Shown: positions 6,661-13,464 of the stretch, piece after piece
How positions within the stretch are numbered: position 1 is the stretch's first letter
Layout of the letters: every line of letters starts with the position of its first letter
Assembly (NCBI GenBank): GCA_030831375.1
Contig: JAURLF010000196.1
Coordinates: forward strand, 1-13,464
Source: Gaiellales bacterium
GTDB lineage: Bacteria > Actinomycetota > Thermoleophilia > Gaiellales > F1-60-MAGs149
Length of the DNA stretch: 13,464 nt
Direction of reading: 5' to 3'
The notes under the pieces: model-generated
The model's database searches: none
What the model saw: only the letters and a program-made list of their open reading frames with translations
Told to the model about the DNA's origin: nothing
Made by a program: the position numbers and the translations under genes

Positions 6661-6666
6661 AGGATA
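6661..6666 (-). promoter_or_regulatory. Putative leaderless -10 element for the ion channel gene
   Basis: On the minus strand TATCCT is followed by 7 nt and the GTG start at 6653. This places the probable transcription start at or beside the start codon, and no ribosome site is present. A -35 site 17 bp upstream would fall at 6684-6689, over the queA -10 element. Confidence 0.5.
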
Positions 6667-6685
6667 CCGCGGGGCGGCCAACGGG

Positions 6686-6691
6686 TAGGGT
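6686..6691 (+). promoter_or_regulatory. Putative leaderless -10 element for queA
   Basis: TAGGGT is followed by 6 nt (CCGGGC) and the GTG start of queA at 6698. No Shine-Dalgarno sequence precedes that start. The element probably drives the queA-tgt-yajC-secDF run, whose genes are separated by 5 bp or less. Confidence 0.55.
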
Positions 6692-6697
6692 CCGGGC

Positions 6698-7702
6698 GTG
6701 CGCCTTGACGACCTCGACTACGACCTCCCGCCCGAGCTTGTCGCCCAGGAGCCCGTCGAGCCGCGCGATGCGAGTCGGCTGCTCGTGCTCGAGCGCGCGG
6801 GCGGGGCCCTCCGCGACCGCGTCTTCTCGGACCTCCCGTCGCTCCTGCGCCCCGACGACGTCGTGGTCCTCAACACGACGCGCGTGATCCCCGCCCGCCT
6901 GCGCCTTCGGCGTGCCACGGGCGGCGCCGCCGAGGCGCTGCTGCTCGAGGCGCGCGCCGACGGCGCCTGGGCGGCGCTCGTGCGGCCCGCGCGTCGGCTG
7001 CGGCCGGGCGAGCGGCTTGCGGGCGACGGCATCGAGGTGGAGGTCGTCGAGGTGGGCGCGGCCGGCGAGGCCGTCGTGCGCCTGCACAGCGAGGCCCCGC
7101 TCGAGCGGGCGCTGGAGCGGGCGGGGGAGATGCCGCTGCCGCCGTACATCACCCGGCCCCTCGCCGACCCGGGTCGGTACCAGACGGTCTACGCGGCGCA
7201 GCCCGGCTCGGCGGCGGCGCCGACCGCGGGCCTGCACTTCACGCCGGGGCTGCTCGCGTGCGTGCGCGCGCTCTGCCAGGTCGAGGAGGTCGAGCTCCAG
7301 GTCGGCCTCGACACGTTCCGGCCCGTCACGGCCGACGACCTCGCGGCGCACCCGATGCACTCGGAGCGCTACGCCGTCGACCCGGCCGTGCGCGCGCGCA
7401 TCGCGTCCGCGCGGGCCGCGGGCCGGCGCGTCGTCGCCGTCGGCACCACCACGGCACGCGTGCTCGAGACGATCGCGGACCCGGCCGCGCCCGACGCCGG
7501 CCGCACGGAGCTCCTGATCCAGCCCGGCCACCGCTTCGGGCTCGTCGACGCCCTCGTCACGAACTTCCACCTGCCGCGCTCGACCCTGCTCGCCCTCGTG
7601 ATGGCGCTCGGCGGCGAGTCGCCGGTGCGCGCCGCGTACGCTCACGCCGTGCGCGAGCGCTACCGCTTCTACTCCTTCGGCGACGCGATGCTGATCGCAT
7701 GA
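6698..7702 (+). CDS. queA: S-adenosylmethionine:tRNA ribosyltransferase-isomerase QueA
   Basis: QueA moves and isomerises the ribosyl group of S-adenosylmethionine onto preQ1 at the wobble position of tRNAs with GUN anticodons, giving epoxyqueuosine. The 334-residue protein starts RLDDLDYDLPPELVAQEPV, the family N-terminus. It then shows NTTRVIPARL (59-68), MPLPPYI (145-151), TAGLHFT (176-182), GTTTARVLE and TNFHLPRSTLLALVMA. It ends with YRFYSFGDAMLI. GTG at 6698 is supported by homology and by TAGGGT 6 nt upstream. The stop overlaps the tgt ATG by 4 bp. Pairing with tgt puts the enzyme that completes the modification next to the enzyme that inserts the precursor. Confidence 0.97.
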   Translation: MRLDDLDYDLPPELVAQEPVEPRDASRLLVLERAGGALRDRVFSDLPSLLRPDDVVVLNTTRVIPARLRLRRATGGAAEALLLEARADGAWAALVRPARRLRPGERLAGDGIEVEVVEVGAAGEAVVRLHSEAPLERALERAGEMPLPPYITRPLADPGRYQTVYAAQPGSAAAPTAGLHFTPGLLACVRALCQVEEVELQVGLDTFRPVTADDLAAHPMHSERYAVDPAVRARIASARAAGRRVVAVGTTTARVLETIADPAAPDAGRTELLIQPGHRFGLVDALVTNFHLPRSTLLALVMALGGESPVRAAYAHAVRERYRFYSFGDAMLIA

Positions 7703-8814
7703 GCGCGCCCGGCGACTTCACCGTCGAGGCGACGGACGGGGCGGCCCGCGCCGGCACGCTGATGACCGCGCACGGGCCGGTGCGCACGCCCGTCTTCATG
7801 CCCGTCGGCACGCTCGGCACCGTCAAGGGGGTCGATCCGGCCGAGCTGCGTCAGGTCGGCACGCAGATCCTGCTCGGCAACACCTACCACCTGCACCTGC
7901 GCCCCGGCGAGGACCTCGTGGCCGAGCTCGGCGGCCTGCACCGCTTCATGGGCTGGGACGGGCCGATCCTGACGGACTCGGGCGGCTTCCAGGTCTTCTC
8001 GCTGGCGCACACGCGCACCGTGGACGACGACGGCGCGACGTTCCGCAGCGTCTACGACGGCGACCTCGTGCGCCTGCGGCCCGAGGACGCGATGCGGATC
8101 CAGGCCGACCTCGGCTCGGATATCGCGATGTGCCTCGACGAGGTGCCGCCCGCCGACGCCCCGCTCGCCGACGTCGCGCGCGCCGTGGAGCGCACCACGC
8201 GCTGGGCGGAGCGCTGCCGGCAGGCGCCCGCCGCGCCCGGGCAGCTGCGCTTCGGGATCGTGCAGGGAGGCACCGACGCCGCACTCCGGGAGCGCAGCGC
8301 ACGGGACCTGATGGGGATCGGCTTCGACGGCTATGCGATCGGCGGGCTCGCCGTCGGCGAGGCGCGCGACGACACGTTCCGGGTGACGGCTGAGACCGCC
8401 GAGATGCTGCCGGTCGATCGGCCCCGCTACTTCATGGGCATCGGCGACCCCGAGGGCATCCTGCGCGTGATGGGCGCTGGGATCGACATGTTCGACTGCG
8501 TGCTGCCGACCCGGCTCGGCCGCACGGGCGCCGCGATGACGTCGCGCGGGCGCCTCAACCTGCGCAACCGCGTCTACGCGCGCGACCCGGCCCCGCTCGA
8601 TCCGGACTGCGCCTGCCCGACCTGCATGCGCTTCTCGCGCGCCTACATCCGCCACCTCGTCGCGCAGCGCGAGCTGCTCGGGATGCGGCTTCTCTCGGTG
8701 CACAACATCGCCTTCCTGCTAGCCTTGGCCGCTCAGGCGCGGGAGGCGATCGTCGAGGGACGGTTCGGCGACTTCCAGCGCGCAGCCCTCGAGAGACTCG
8801 CCGGAGACGACTGA
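7699..8814 (+). CDS. tgt: tRNA-guanine(34) transglycosylase Tgt
   Basis: Tgt exchanges guanine 34 for preQ1 in tRNAs for Asp, Asn, His and Tyr. The 371-residue TIM-barrel enzyme has LTDSGGFQV with general acid/base D93, IVQGG in the substrate pocket, and GYAIGGLAVGE. The nucleophile is D266 in MFDCVLPTR. Zinc ligands C304, C306, C309 and H335 are all present (DCACPTC, then VHN). Length fits bacterial Tgt (about 370-385). ATG at 7699 overlaps the queA stop (ATGA) with no ribosome site of its own, so translation is probably coupled. The GGAG near its 3' end serves yajC, which begins one base after the stop. Confidence 0.98.
   Translation: MSAPGDFTVEATDGAARAGTLMTAHGPVRTPVFMPVGTLGTVKGVDPAELRQVGTQILLGNTYHLHLRPGEDLVAELGGLHRFMGWDGPILTDSGGFQVFSLAHTRTVDDDGATFRSVYDGDLVRLRPEDAMRIQADLGSDIAMCLDEVPPADAPLADVARAVERTTRWAERCRQAPAAPGQLRFGIVQGGTDAALRERSARDLMGIGFDGYAIGGLAVGEARDDTFRVTAETAEMLPVDRPRYFMGIGDPEGILRVMGAGIDMFDCVLPTRLGRTGAAMTSRGRLNLRNRVYARDPAPLDPDCACPTCMRFSRAYIRHLVAQRELLGMRLLSVHNIAFLLALAAQAREAIVEGRFGDFQRAALERLAGDD
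8803..8806 (+). promoter_or_regulatory. Shine-Dalgarno site of yajC inside the end of tgt
   Basis: GGAG lies 9 nt before the GTG at 8816, inside the last codons of tgt. It supports the GTG start of yajC, which is also fixed by the hydrophobic segment beginning a few residues in. Confidence 0.5.
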
Positions 8815-8815
8815 C

Positions 8816-9220
8816 GTGAATCAGCAGCTGATCCTGCTCGTGGTCGTGATGGGCGCGCTCTTCTACCTGCTCATCTACCGGCCCCAGTCGCGCGCCAAGC
8901 GCCAGCGCGAGGATCTCGACCGCTCCCTCGCCGTCGGCAGCCAGGTCGTCACGATCGGCGGCCTGCACGGCGAGATCCGCGCCCTCGACGGCGACACCGC
9001 CGACATCGAGGTCGCCGACGGGATCGTGGTCACCTTCGACCGCAAGGCGATCTCGGCGTCCGTCTCCGATCTCGATCTCGAGGACGAGGCGGACGCGGAC
9101 GACGACGATCTCGAGGACGAGATCGACGACGAGCTCGAGGCGGAGGACGCGGACCGCGTCGCCCCCGACGGCGGCGCGGACGGGGCCGACGCGGGCGACG
9201 GCGCCGACCGCCCCGCCTGA
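8816..9220 (+). CDS. yajC: Preprotein translocase accessory subunit YajC with a long acidic tail
   Basis: YajC is a small single-span membrane protein that associates with SecDF and the SecYEG channel. The 134-residue product has one membrane segment at about residues 4-20 (LILLVVVMGALFYLLIY). The diagnostic RPQSRAKRQRED follows at 22-33, then the conserved fold with VGSQVVTIGGLHGEI and VTFDRKAI. Residues 85-134 are an extra acidic, disordered-looking tail made mainly of Asp, Glu, Ala and Gly. They make the protein longer than the usual 85-110 residues. It sits one base after tgt and 5 bp before secDF, the standard context. The function of the tail is unknown. Confidence 0.94.
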   Translation: MNQQLILLVVVMGALFYLLIYRPQSRAKRQREDLDRSLAVGSQVVTIGGLHGEIRALDGDTADIEVADGIVVTFDRKAISASVSDLDLEDEADADDDDLEDEIDDELEAEDADRVAPDGGADGADAGDGADRPA

Positions 9221-9225
9221 GGCCC

Positions 9226-12093
9226 ATGCTCCGCCGCAGCACGTTCCTGATCCTGATCGCGCTGCTCGCGCTCCTCGTGGGCACGGGCGTCCTGTCGTAC
9301 CTGCGCGTGCCCGTGCTCGGCCTCGACCTCCAGGGCGGGGCGGAGGTGACGCTCGAGGCCCAGCCGGAGAAGGGGCAGGAGGTCACCGAGGAGCAGATGG
9401 ACCAGGCGGTCCAGATCCTGCGCACCCGCGTCGACGCGCTCGGCGTCGCCGAGCCGCAGATCCAGAAGGAGCAGGGCAACCGCATCTCGATCGCCGTCGC
9501 CGGCGAGGACGACCCGGCTCGCGTGTTCGCCCTCGTTGGCTCGACCGGCCAGCTCTACTTCATCGACCTGCAGGAGGGGCTCACGCAGGGCGTGTCGCGC
9601 TCCTTCGTGGCGGGCGCCGGCATCGCGCCGAAGACGACCCTCTACGACCTGCTCAAGGCCGTGCCGGAGGAGGCGCGGAACGGCGAGCAGAGCCTGCTCT
9701 ACGCCTTCGAGAAGGGCGCCACGGACGAGCCCCTCAACGAGTTCGGCGCGGTCGACGAGGACCAGCTCCTGCTCCAGCTGGGCGAGCAGTCGATCCCCGC
9801 CGACGTCGAGGTGCTCGGCGTGCCGCGGGACACGATCGCGGTGCGCTGCTCGAACCAGAGCCCCGCCGGCTGCCCGCCGAACATCACGCCCGTCCCCACG
9901 ACGGCCCAGGAGAAGTTCTTCTGGTACCTGTTCGACCTGCCGCCGCCCGATCAGCGGCTGACGGGCGACGACCTCGAGAGCGCGCGCTCCGACTTCGATC
10001 CGCAGACCGGGCAGCCCGTCGTGCTGATGGACTTCACCGGCCGCGGCGCCGAGCTGTTCGGGTCGATCACGAAGGGGCTCGCGGAGCGCGGCCGCTCCGA
10101 GTGGAGCGCGGCCGGCGCGCAGGAGGGTGCCGAGTCCTTCTACTTCCAGAACTTCGCGATCATCCTCGACGGCGAGCTGCAGACGTACCCGACGATCGAC
10201 TTCGTCCAGAACCCGAACGGGATCGAGGGCGGCAGCGCGCAGATCACGGGCCTCGACAGCCCGGGCGAGGCGAACGACATCGCCCTCGTCCTGCAGTCGG
10301 GCTCCCTGCCGGTCCGCTTCGTCGCGTTGTCGTCCAGCCAGGTCTCCGCGACCCTCGGCGAGGCGTCGCTGCGCCAGGGCCTGATCGCGGGCCTCGCGGG
10401 CCTGCTCCTGATGATGGTCTACCTGGTCATCTTCTACCGCTTCCTCGGCCTCGTCGCGGACCTCGCGCTGATCATCTTCGCGGCGCTCTTCTACGGCGTG
10501 ATCCTGGCGATACCCGTGACGATGACCCTGCCGGGCATCGCCGGCATGATCCTCACCATCGGCGTCGCCGCCGATGCGAACATCGTCGTGTTCGAGCGCA
10601 TCCGCGAGGAGTACCGCACCGGCAAGACCCTGCGCGCGTCGATCAGCGCCGGCTACTCGCGCGGGTTCCGCACGATCCTCGACGCGAACGCCGTCACGCT
10701 GATCACCGCGGGCGTCCTCTTCGTCGCGGCCCAGTCGACGGTGAAGGGCTTCGCCTTCCTGCTCGCCCTCGGCGTGATCGTGTCGATGTTCACGTCCGTG
10801 TTCGCGACGCGCGCGATCCTGCAGGTCCTGTCGGGCTTCCGCTGGTTCGATAACCCGCGCGTGATCGGGGCGACCATGAAGCCGGTCCGCTGGCGCTTCG
10901 ACTTCGCGGGCCGCAAGCGGCTCTGGTTCGGCATCGCCGCTGCGGTGATGATCCTCTGCATCGGCACGCTCGGCGTGCGGGGCCTCAACCTCGGCCTCGA
11001 TTTCACCGGCGGCACGCGGATGGCGGTCGTGATCGCGAAGCCGGCCACGGTGGAGGAGATCCGCGGCGTGCTGACGGAGGTCGACGGCGATCTGCGCACG
11101 GCCGTCGTCCGTGGCGAGGGCGAGCAGACGGGCAGCACCTTCACCGCCTTCCAGGTCGATGCGAAGGAGATCCCGGCCAACGAGATCCAGACGATCGCCC
11201 AGCAGATCAACCAGGCGTACGGCCTCGAGCAGGAGATCGACGTGCGCACCGTGTCGGCCTCGTTCGGGTCGGAGATCCTGCGCGGCGCGCTGCTCGCGCT
11301 GGGCTTCTCGCTGCTCCTGATCATCATCTTCATGGCGGTGCGCTTCGACTGGAAGTACGCCGTCCCGATGGTGGTCGCGCTGCTCCACGACCTCGTGCTC
11401 GCCGCCGGCATCTACGCGATCTCGGGCAGGGAGGTGACCAGCGCATCGATCGCGGCGCTCCTGACCATCCTCGGCTACTCGCTGTACGACACCATCATCG
11501 TGTTCGACCGCGTGCGCGAGAACGAGCGCGTCCTCAAGCGCCACACCTACGACCAGATCGTCAACATCTCGCTGTGGGAGACCGTCACGCGCTCCCTCAA
11601 CACGTCGCTCTCGACGCTCGTCCCGATCCTCGCGCTGTTCATCTTCGGCGGCGAGACGCTGCAGGACTTCGCCTTCGCCCTGATCGTCGGCATCGCGACG
11701 GGCGCGTACTCGTCCTTCTTCCTCGCCTCCCCGCTGCTCAGCGTGCTCAAGTCGCGCGAGCCCGAGTACCGCGGGCGCCGCGGCTCCGACGAGCTGCCGG
11801 CGTTCATCATCGGCAAGGCCGCTGCGGCGGCGCAGCGCGCGCCGGCCGCCGTCGCCGCCGGCGCATCCGCGACCGCCGGGGCCGACGCGAGCCTCGCGGC
11901 CGAGCTCGAGGCAGACGACGCGCAGCTCGAGGCGCGGTCGGACGCGGACGCCCCCTCCGACGCGGACGCCGGTCCTGCTCCATCCGCGGACGCGTCGCCG
12001 CCCGGCGCGGGCGGCCAGGCCGGGCCCGACGAGGCGGCGATCGAGGCGGCGCGCCAGCGCCGTGCGGAGCGCAAGAACCGCCGCAAGCGCTGA
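9226..12093 (+). CDS. secDF: Fused protein translocase subunit SecDF
   Basis: SecDF uses the proton motive force to help pull exported proteins out of the SecYEG channel. SecD and SecF are here one continuous 955-residue frame. The SecD half has a membrane segment at 6-26, LGLDLQGG at 31-38, the periplasmic P1 region, DFTGRGA, and a five-helix block holding ADANIVVFERIREE (D450, N452, R458). The SecF half starts near residue 551, with NLGLDFTGGT at 588-597 and ILGYSLYDTIIVFDRVREN (D755, D761, R762) in its helix block. Both halves are complete. Residues 843-955 form a long low-complexity Ala/Asp/Pro tail ending in strongly basic RQRRAERKNRRKR. SecD and SecF are separate in many actinobacteria and fused in B. 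subtilis. ATG at 9226 is 5 bp after yajC with little ribosome site, so coupling is likely. Confidence 0.95.
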   Translation: MLRRSTFLILIALLALLVGTGVLSYLRVPVLGLDLQGGAEVTLEAQPEKGQEVTEEQMDQAVQILRTRVDALGVAEPQIQKEQGNRISIAVAGEDDPARVFALVGSTGQLYFIDLQEGLTQGVSRSFVAGAGIAPKTTLYDLLKAVPEEARNGEQSLLYAFEKGATDEPLNEFGAVDEDQLLLQLGEQSIPADVEVLGVPRDTIAVRCSNQSPAGCPPNITPVPTTAQEKFFWYLFDLPPPDQRLTGDDLESARSDFDPQTGQPVVLMDFTGRGAELFGSITKGLAERGRSEWSAAGAQEGAESFYFQNFAIILDGELQTYPTIDFVQNPNGIEGGSAQITGLDSPGEANDIALVLQSGSLPVRFVALSSSQVSATLGEASLRQGLIAGLAGLLLMMVYLVIFYRFLGLVADLALIIFAALFYGVILAIPVTMTLPGIAGMILTIGVAADANIVVFERIREEYRTGKTLRASISAGYSRGFRTILDANAVTLITAGVLFVAAQSTVKGFAFLLALGVIVSMFTSVFATRAILQVLSGFRWFDNPRVIGATMKPVRWRFDFAGRKRLWFGIAAAVMILCIGTLGVRGLNLGLDFTGGTRMAVVIAKPATVEEIRGVLTEVDGDLRTAVVRGEGEQTGSTFTAFQVDAKEIPANEIQTIAQQINQAYGLEQEIDVRTVSASFGSEILRGALLALGFSLLLIIIFMAVRFDWKYAVPMVVALLHDLVLAAGIYAISGREVTSASIAALLTILGYSLYDTIIVFDRVRENERVLKRHTYDQIVNISLWETVTRSLNTSLSTLVPILALFIFGGETLQDFAFALIVGIATGAYSSFFLASPLLSVLKSREPEYRGRRGSDELPAFIIGKAAAAAQRAPAAVAAGASATAGADASLAAELEADDAQLEARSDADAPSDADAGPAPSADASPPGAGGQAGPDEAAIEAARQRRAERKNRRKR

Positions 12094-12116
12094 GGGCAGG
12101 CGTCCGGGCGCGCGCC

Positions 12117-12122
12117 TAGCCT
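12117..12122 (+). promoter_or_regulatory. Putative leaderless -10 element for recJ
   Basis: TAGCCT is followed by 6 nt (GACCCC) and the GTG at 12129. It lies in the 35-bp gap after secDF. No ribosome site is present. It matches the pattern seen before ruvC and queA, and indicates that recJ has its own promoter rather than depending on the sec operon. Confidence 0.55.
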
Positions 12123-12128
12123 GACCCC

Positions 12129-13464
12129 GTGGACGGCGGCAGGCGACTCGCGATCGGACCGTGTCCCGCCGACGCGTCGGCGCGGCTCGGGGACGGAATC
12201 GGCTGCGGGCGCGTGCTCGCCGACGCGATGGCGCGCCGCGGCTGGGACGACCCGGCCGCCCTCGCCGCCTTCCTCGACGCGGAGGGCCCGCAGCACGATC
12301 CGCTCGCCCTCGGCGACGCGGCGCGCGCGATCCCGCTGATCGCGGACGCGATCGCGGACCGCCGGCGGATCGCGGTGCACGGCGATTACGACGCGGACGG
12401 GGTCTGCGCGACCGCGCTCCTGTGCGAGGGCCTCGCGGCGCTCGGGGCGGACGTCGTGCCGTTCATCCCGAGCCGCTTCGACGAGGGCTACGGCCTCGCC
12501 GTCGAGACCGTCGAGCGGCTGCATGCCGACGGGGTGCGCCTGATCATCACCGTCGACTGCGGCATCACCGCCGTCGCGGCCGCGGACCGCGCCACCGCCC
12601 TCGGCGTCGGACTCGTCGTCACGGACCATCACCGCCACGGCGACGCCCTGCCCGACTGCCCCGTCGTCGCACCCGCGCTCGGGGGCTACCCGTTCGATCA
12701 GCTGTGCGGCGCCGGCACCGCCTTCAAGCTGCTCGAGGGCCTCGTGGCCCACCACGGGGCGGACCCGGCGATCCTCGAATCCGTCGCCGACCTCGTCGCG
12801 ATCGCCACGATCGCCGACCTCGTGCCGCTCGTGGACGAGAACCGCGCGCTCGCGCGCTGGGGCCTGAAGCGGATCGGCCGCGGCGGACGCCTCGGCCTCG
12901 ACACCCTGATGCGAGTCGCCAAGGTCGACCCGCGCACGATCGATGCGGGCGCGATCGGCTTCCGGATCGGCCCGCGCCTGAACGCCGCCGGGCGCCTTGA
13001 GCACGCGGACGCGGCGCTGCGCCTGCTGATGACCGGCGATCCGCGCGAGGCGCAGGAGCTCGCGGAGGAGCTCGACGGACTCAACCGGCGGCGGCGCGCG
13101 CTCGAGGACCGGATCCTGCGGGAGGCGCTCGACCTGCACGCCTCCCTGCCGGCGGCCCGCCAGGCCGCGCTCGGCACGGTGCTCGCGCAGGACGGCTGGC
13201 ACGCCGGCGTGGTCGGCATCGTCGCGTCGCGCGTCGTCGAGCGCCTGCGACGGCCGGCCGTGCTCGTCGCGATCGACGGCGACACCGGCCGCGGCTCGGG
13301 CCGCAGCCTCGACGCGTTCGACCTGCACGCCGCGCTCGCCGCCTGCGACCCGCACCTCGAGCGCTGGGGCGGGCACCGGGCCGCCGGCGGCGTGACGGTG
13401 CGCACGGACCGCCTGGACGCGTTCGCCGCACGCTGGGCCGTCGGCTCTCGTGTGGCGACGTCGC
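12129..13464 (+). CDS. recJ: Single-stranded-DNA-specific 5'-3' exonuclease RecJ (3' end outside window)
   Basis: RecJ is the DHH-family nuclease that degrades 5' ended single strands in RecF-pathway recombination and mismatch repair. The frame stays open to the right edge, giving 445 codons; the usual C-terminal OB-type domain is therefore outside. Catalytic motifs are VHGDYDADG (83-91; H84, D86, D88, D90), VDCGIT (142-147; D143), TDHH (165-168; D166, H167, H168) and ADLVPL (229-234; D230). FRIGPRLNAAGRL (278-290) links to the DHHA1 domain, which shows GWHAGVVGIVASRV, GRGSGRS and GGHRAAGG (414-421). All metal-binding residues expected in this part are present. GTG at 12129 is chosen from TAGCCT 6 nt upstream; the first 25 or so residues are not conserved, so a later start cannot be excluded. 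Confidence 0.94.
   Translation, partial: MDGGRRLAIGPCPADASARLGDGIGCGRVLADAMARRGWDDPAALAAFLDAEGPQHDPLALGDAARAIPLIADAIADRRRIAVHGDYDADGVCATALLCEGLAALGADVVPFIPSRFDEGYGLAVETVERLHADGVRLIITVDCGITAVAAADRATALGVGLVVTDHHRHGDALPDCPVVAPALGGYPFDQLCGAGTAFKLLEGLVAHHGADPAILESVADLVAIATIADLVPLVDENRALARWGLKRIGRGGRLGLDTLMRVAKVDPRTIDAGAIGFRIGPRLNAAGRLEHADAALRLLMTGDPREAQELAEELDGLNRRRRALEDRILREALDLHASLPAARQAALGTVLAQDGWHAGVVGIVASRVVERLRRPAVLVAIDGDTGRGSGRSLDAFDLHAALAACDPHLERWGGHRAAGGVTVRTDRLDAFAARWAVGSRVATS

Noticed and set aside
8875..11544. Open frame of 889 codons on the minus strand opposite yajC-secDF
   Set aside because: Composition is the Arg/Asp/Glu/Ala/His/Val/Leu mix typical of the antisense of a GC-rich gene. 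It shows no family motif and lies wholly opposite the well-supported SecDF and YajC frames.
12098..12117. Possible terminator hairpin (AGGCG, 10-nt loop, CGCCT) after secDF
   Set aside because: The stem is only 5 bp, has no T-run, and overlaps the TAGCCT promoter element of recJ. Such stems are frequent by chance in GC-rich DNA.
11547..13376. Open frame of 609 codons on the minus strand opposite the secDF tail and recJ
   Set aside because: It has no recognisable domain and is low in complexity. The plus strand here carries complete RecJ catalytic motifs, so this is a shadow.
1..13464. Search for CRISPR arrays, tRNA or rRNA genes, insertion sequences, phage, toxin-antitoxin or defence genes
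   Set aside because: No repeats with regular spacers, no tRNA-like cloverleaf in the gaps, no transposase and no defence domain were seen. Nearly all bases are taken by conserved genes, and the largest gap is about 55 bp.

Overview
This window is a high-GC (about three quarters G+C by eye), densely packed stretch of housekeeping chromosome. GTG starts are common, and ATGA/GTGA start-stop overlaps and leaderless-type promoters recur. The gene order suggests a deep-branching actinobacterium, possibly class Thermoleophilia. It joins the pdxS-pdxT-yebC-ruvC-ruvA-ruvB run familiar from actinobacteria to the ruvAB-queA-tgt-yajC-secDF-recJ run familiar from Firmicutes-like genomes. The taxon is inferred from order and composition only.

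Layout: 1-1237 holds the 3' part of pdxS and all of pdxT (pyridoxal phosphate synthase). 1257-1997 is yebC. 2005-2946 is a nucleoside hydrolase 7 bp downstream, probably in the same transcript. 2943-3647 (minus) is a two-part cupin protein convergent with the hydrolase; the two stop codons share one CTAG. 3703-5815 is the ruvC-ruvA-ruvB Holliday junction operon with two 4-bp overlaps. 5817-6653 (minus) is a six-transmembrane voltage-gated cation channel of the NaChBac/NavAb type. 6698-8814 is queA-tgt (queuosine tRNA modification). 8816-12093 is yajC and a fused secDF (Sec translocase accessory complex). 12129 to the right edge is recJ, cut off by the window end.

The genes form functional sets: B6 synthesis, junction processing (ruvCAB, with recJ another recombination nuclease), tRNA queuosine (queA making the modification that tgt prepares for) and protein export (yajC-secDF). 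Three genes are unusual company: the nucleoside hydrolase, the cupin protein and the ion channel. The last two are antisense to their neighbours and create two short divergent promoter regions.

No tRNA, rRNA, CRISPR array, insertion sequence, phage gene or defence system is visible. The points of most interest are the ion channel, whose selectivity filter TLEGWNS carries the glycine linked to calcium selectivity, and a repeated promoter architecture. At five genes a TAnnnT -10 hexamer sits 6 or 7 nt before the start codon, predicting leaderless mRNAs. Only about 170 bp of the 13.46 kb lies outside coding sequence, and no gene-free stretch exceeds about 55 bp.
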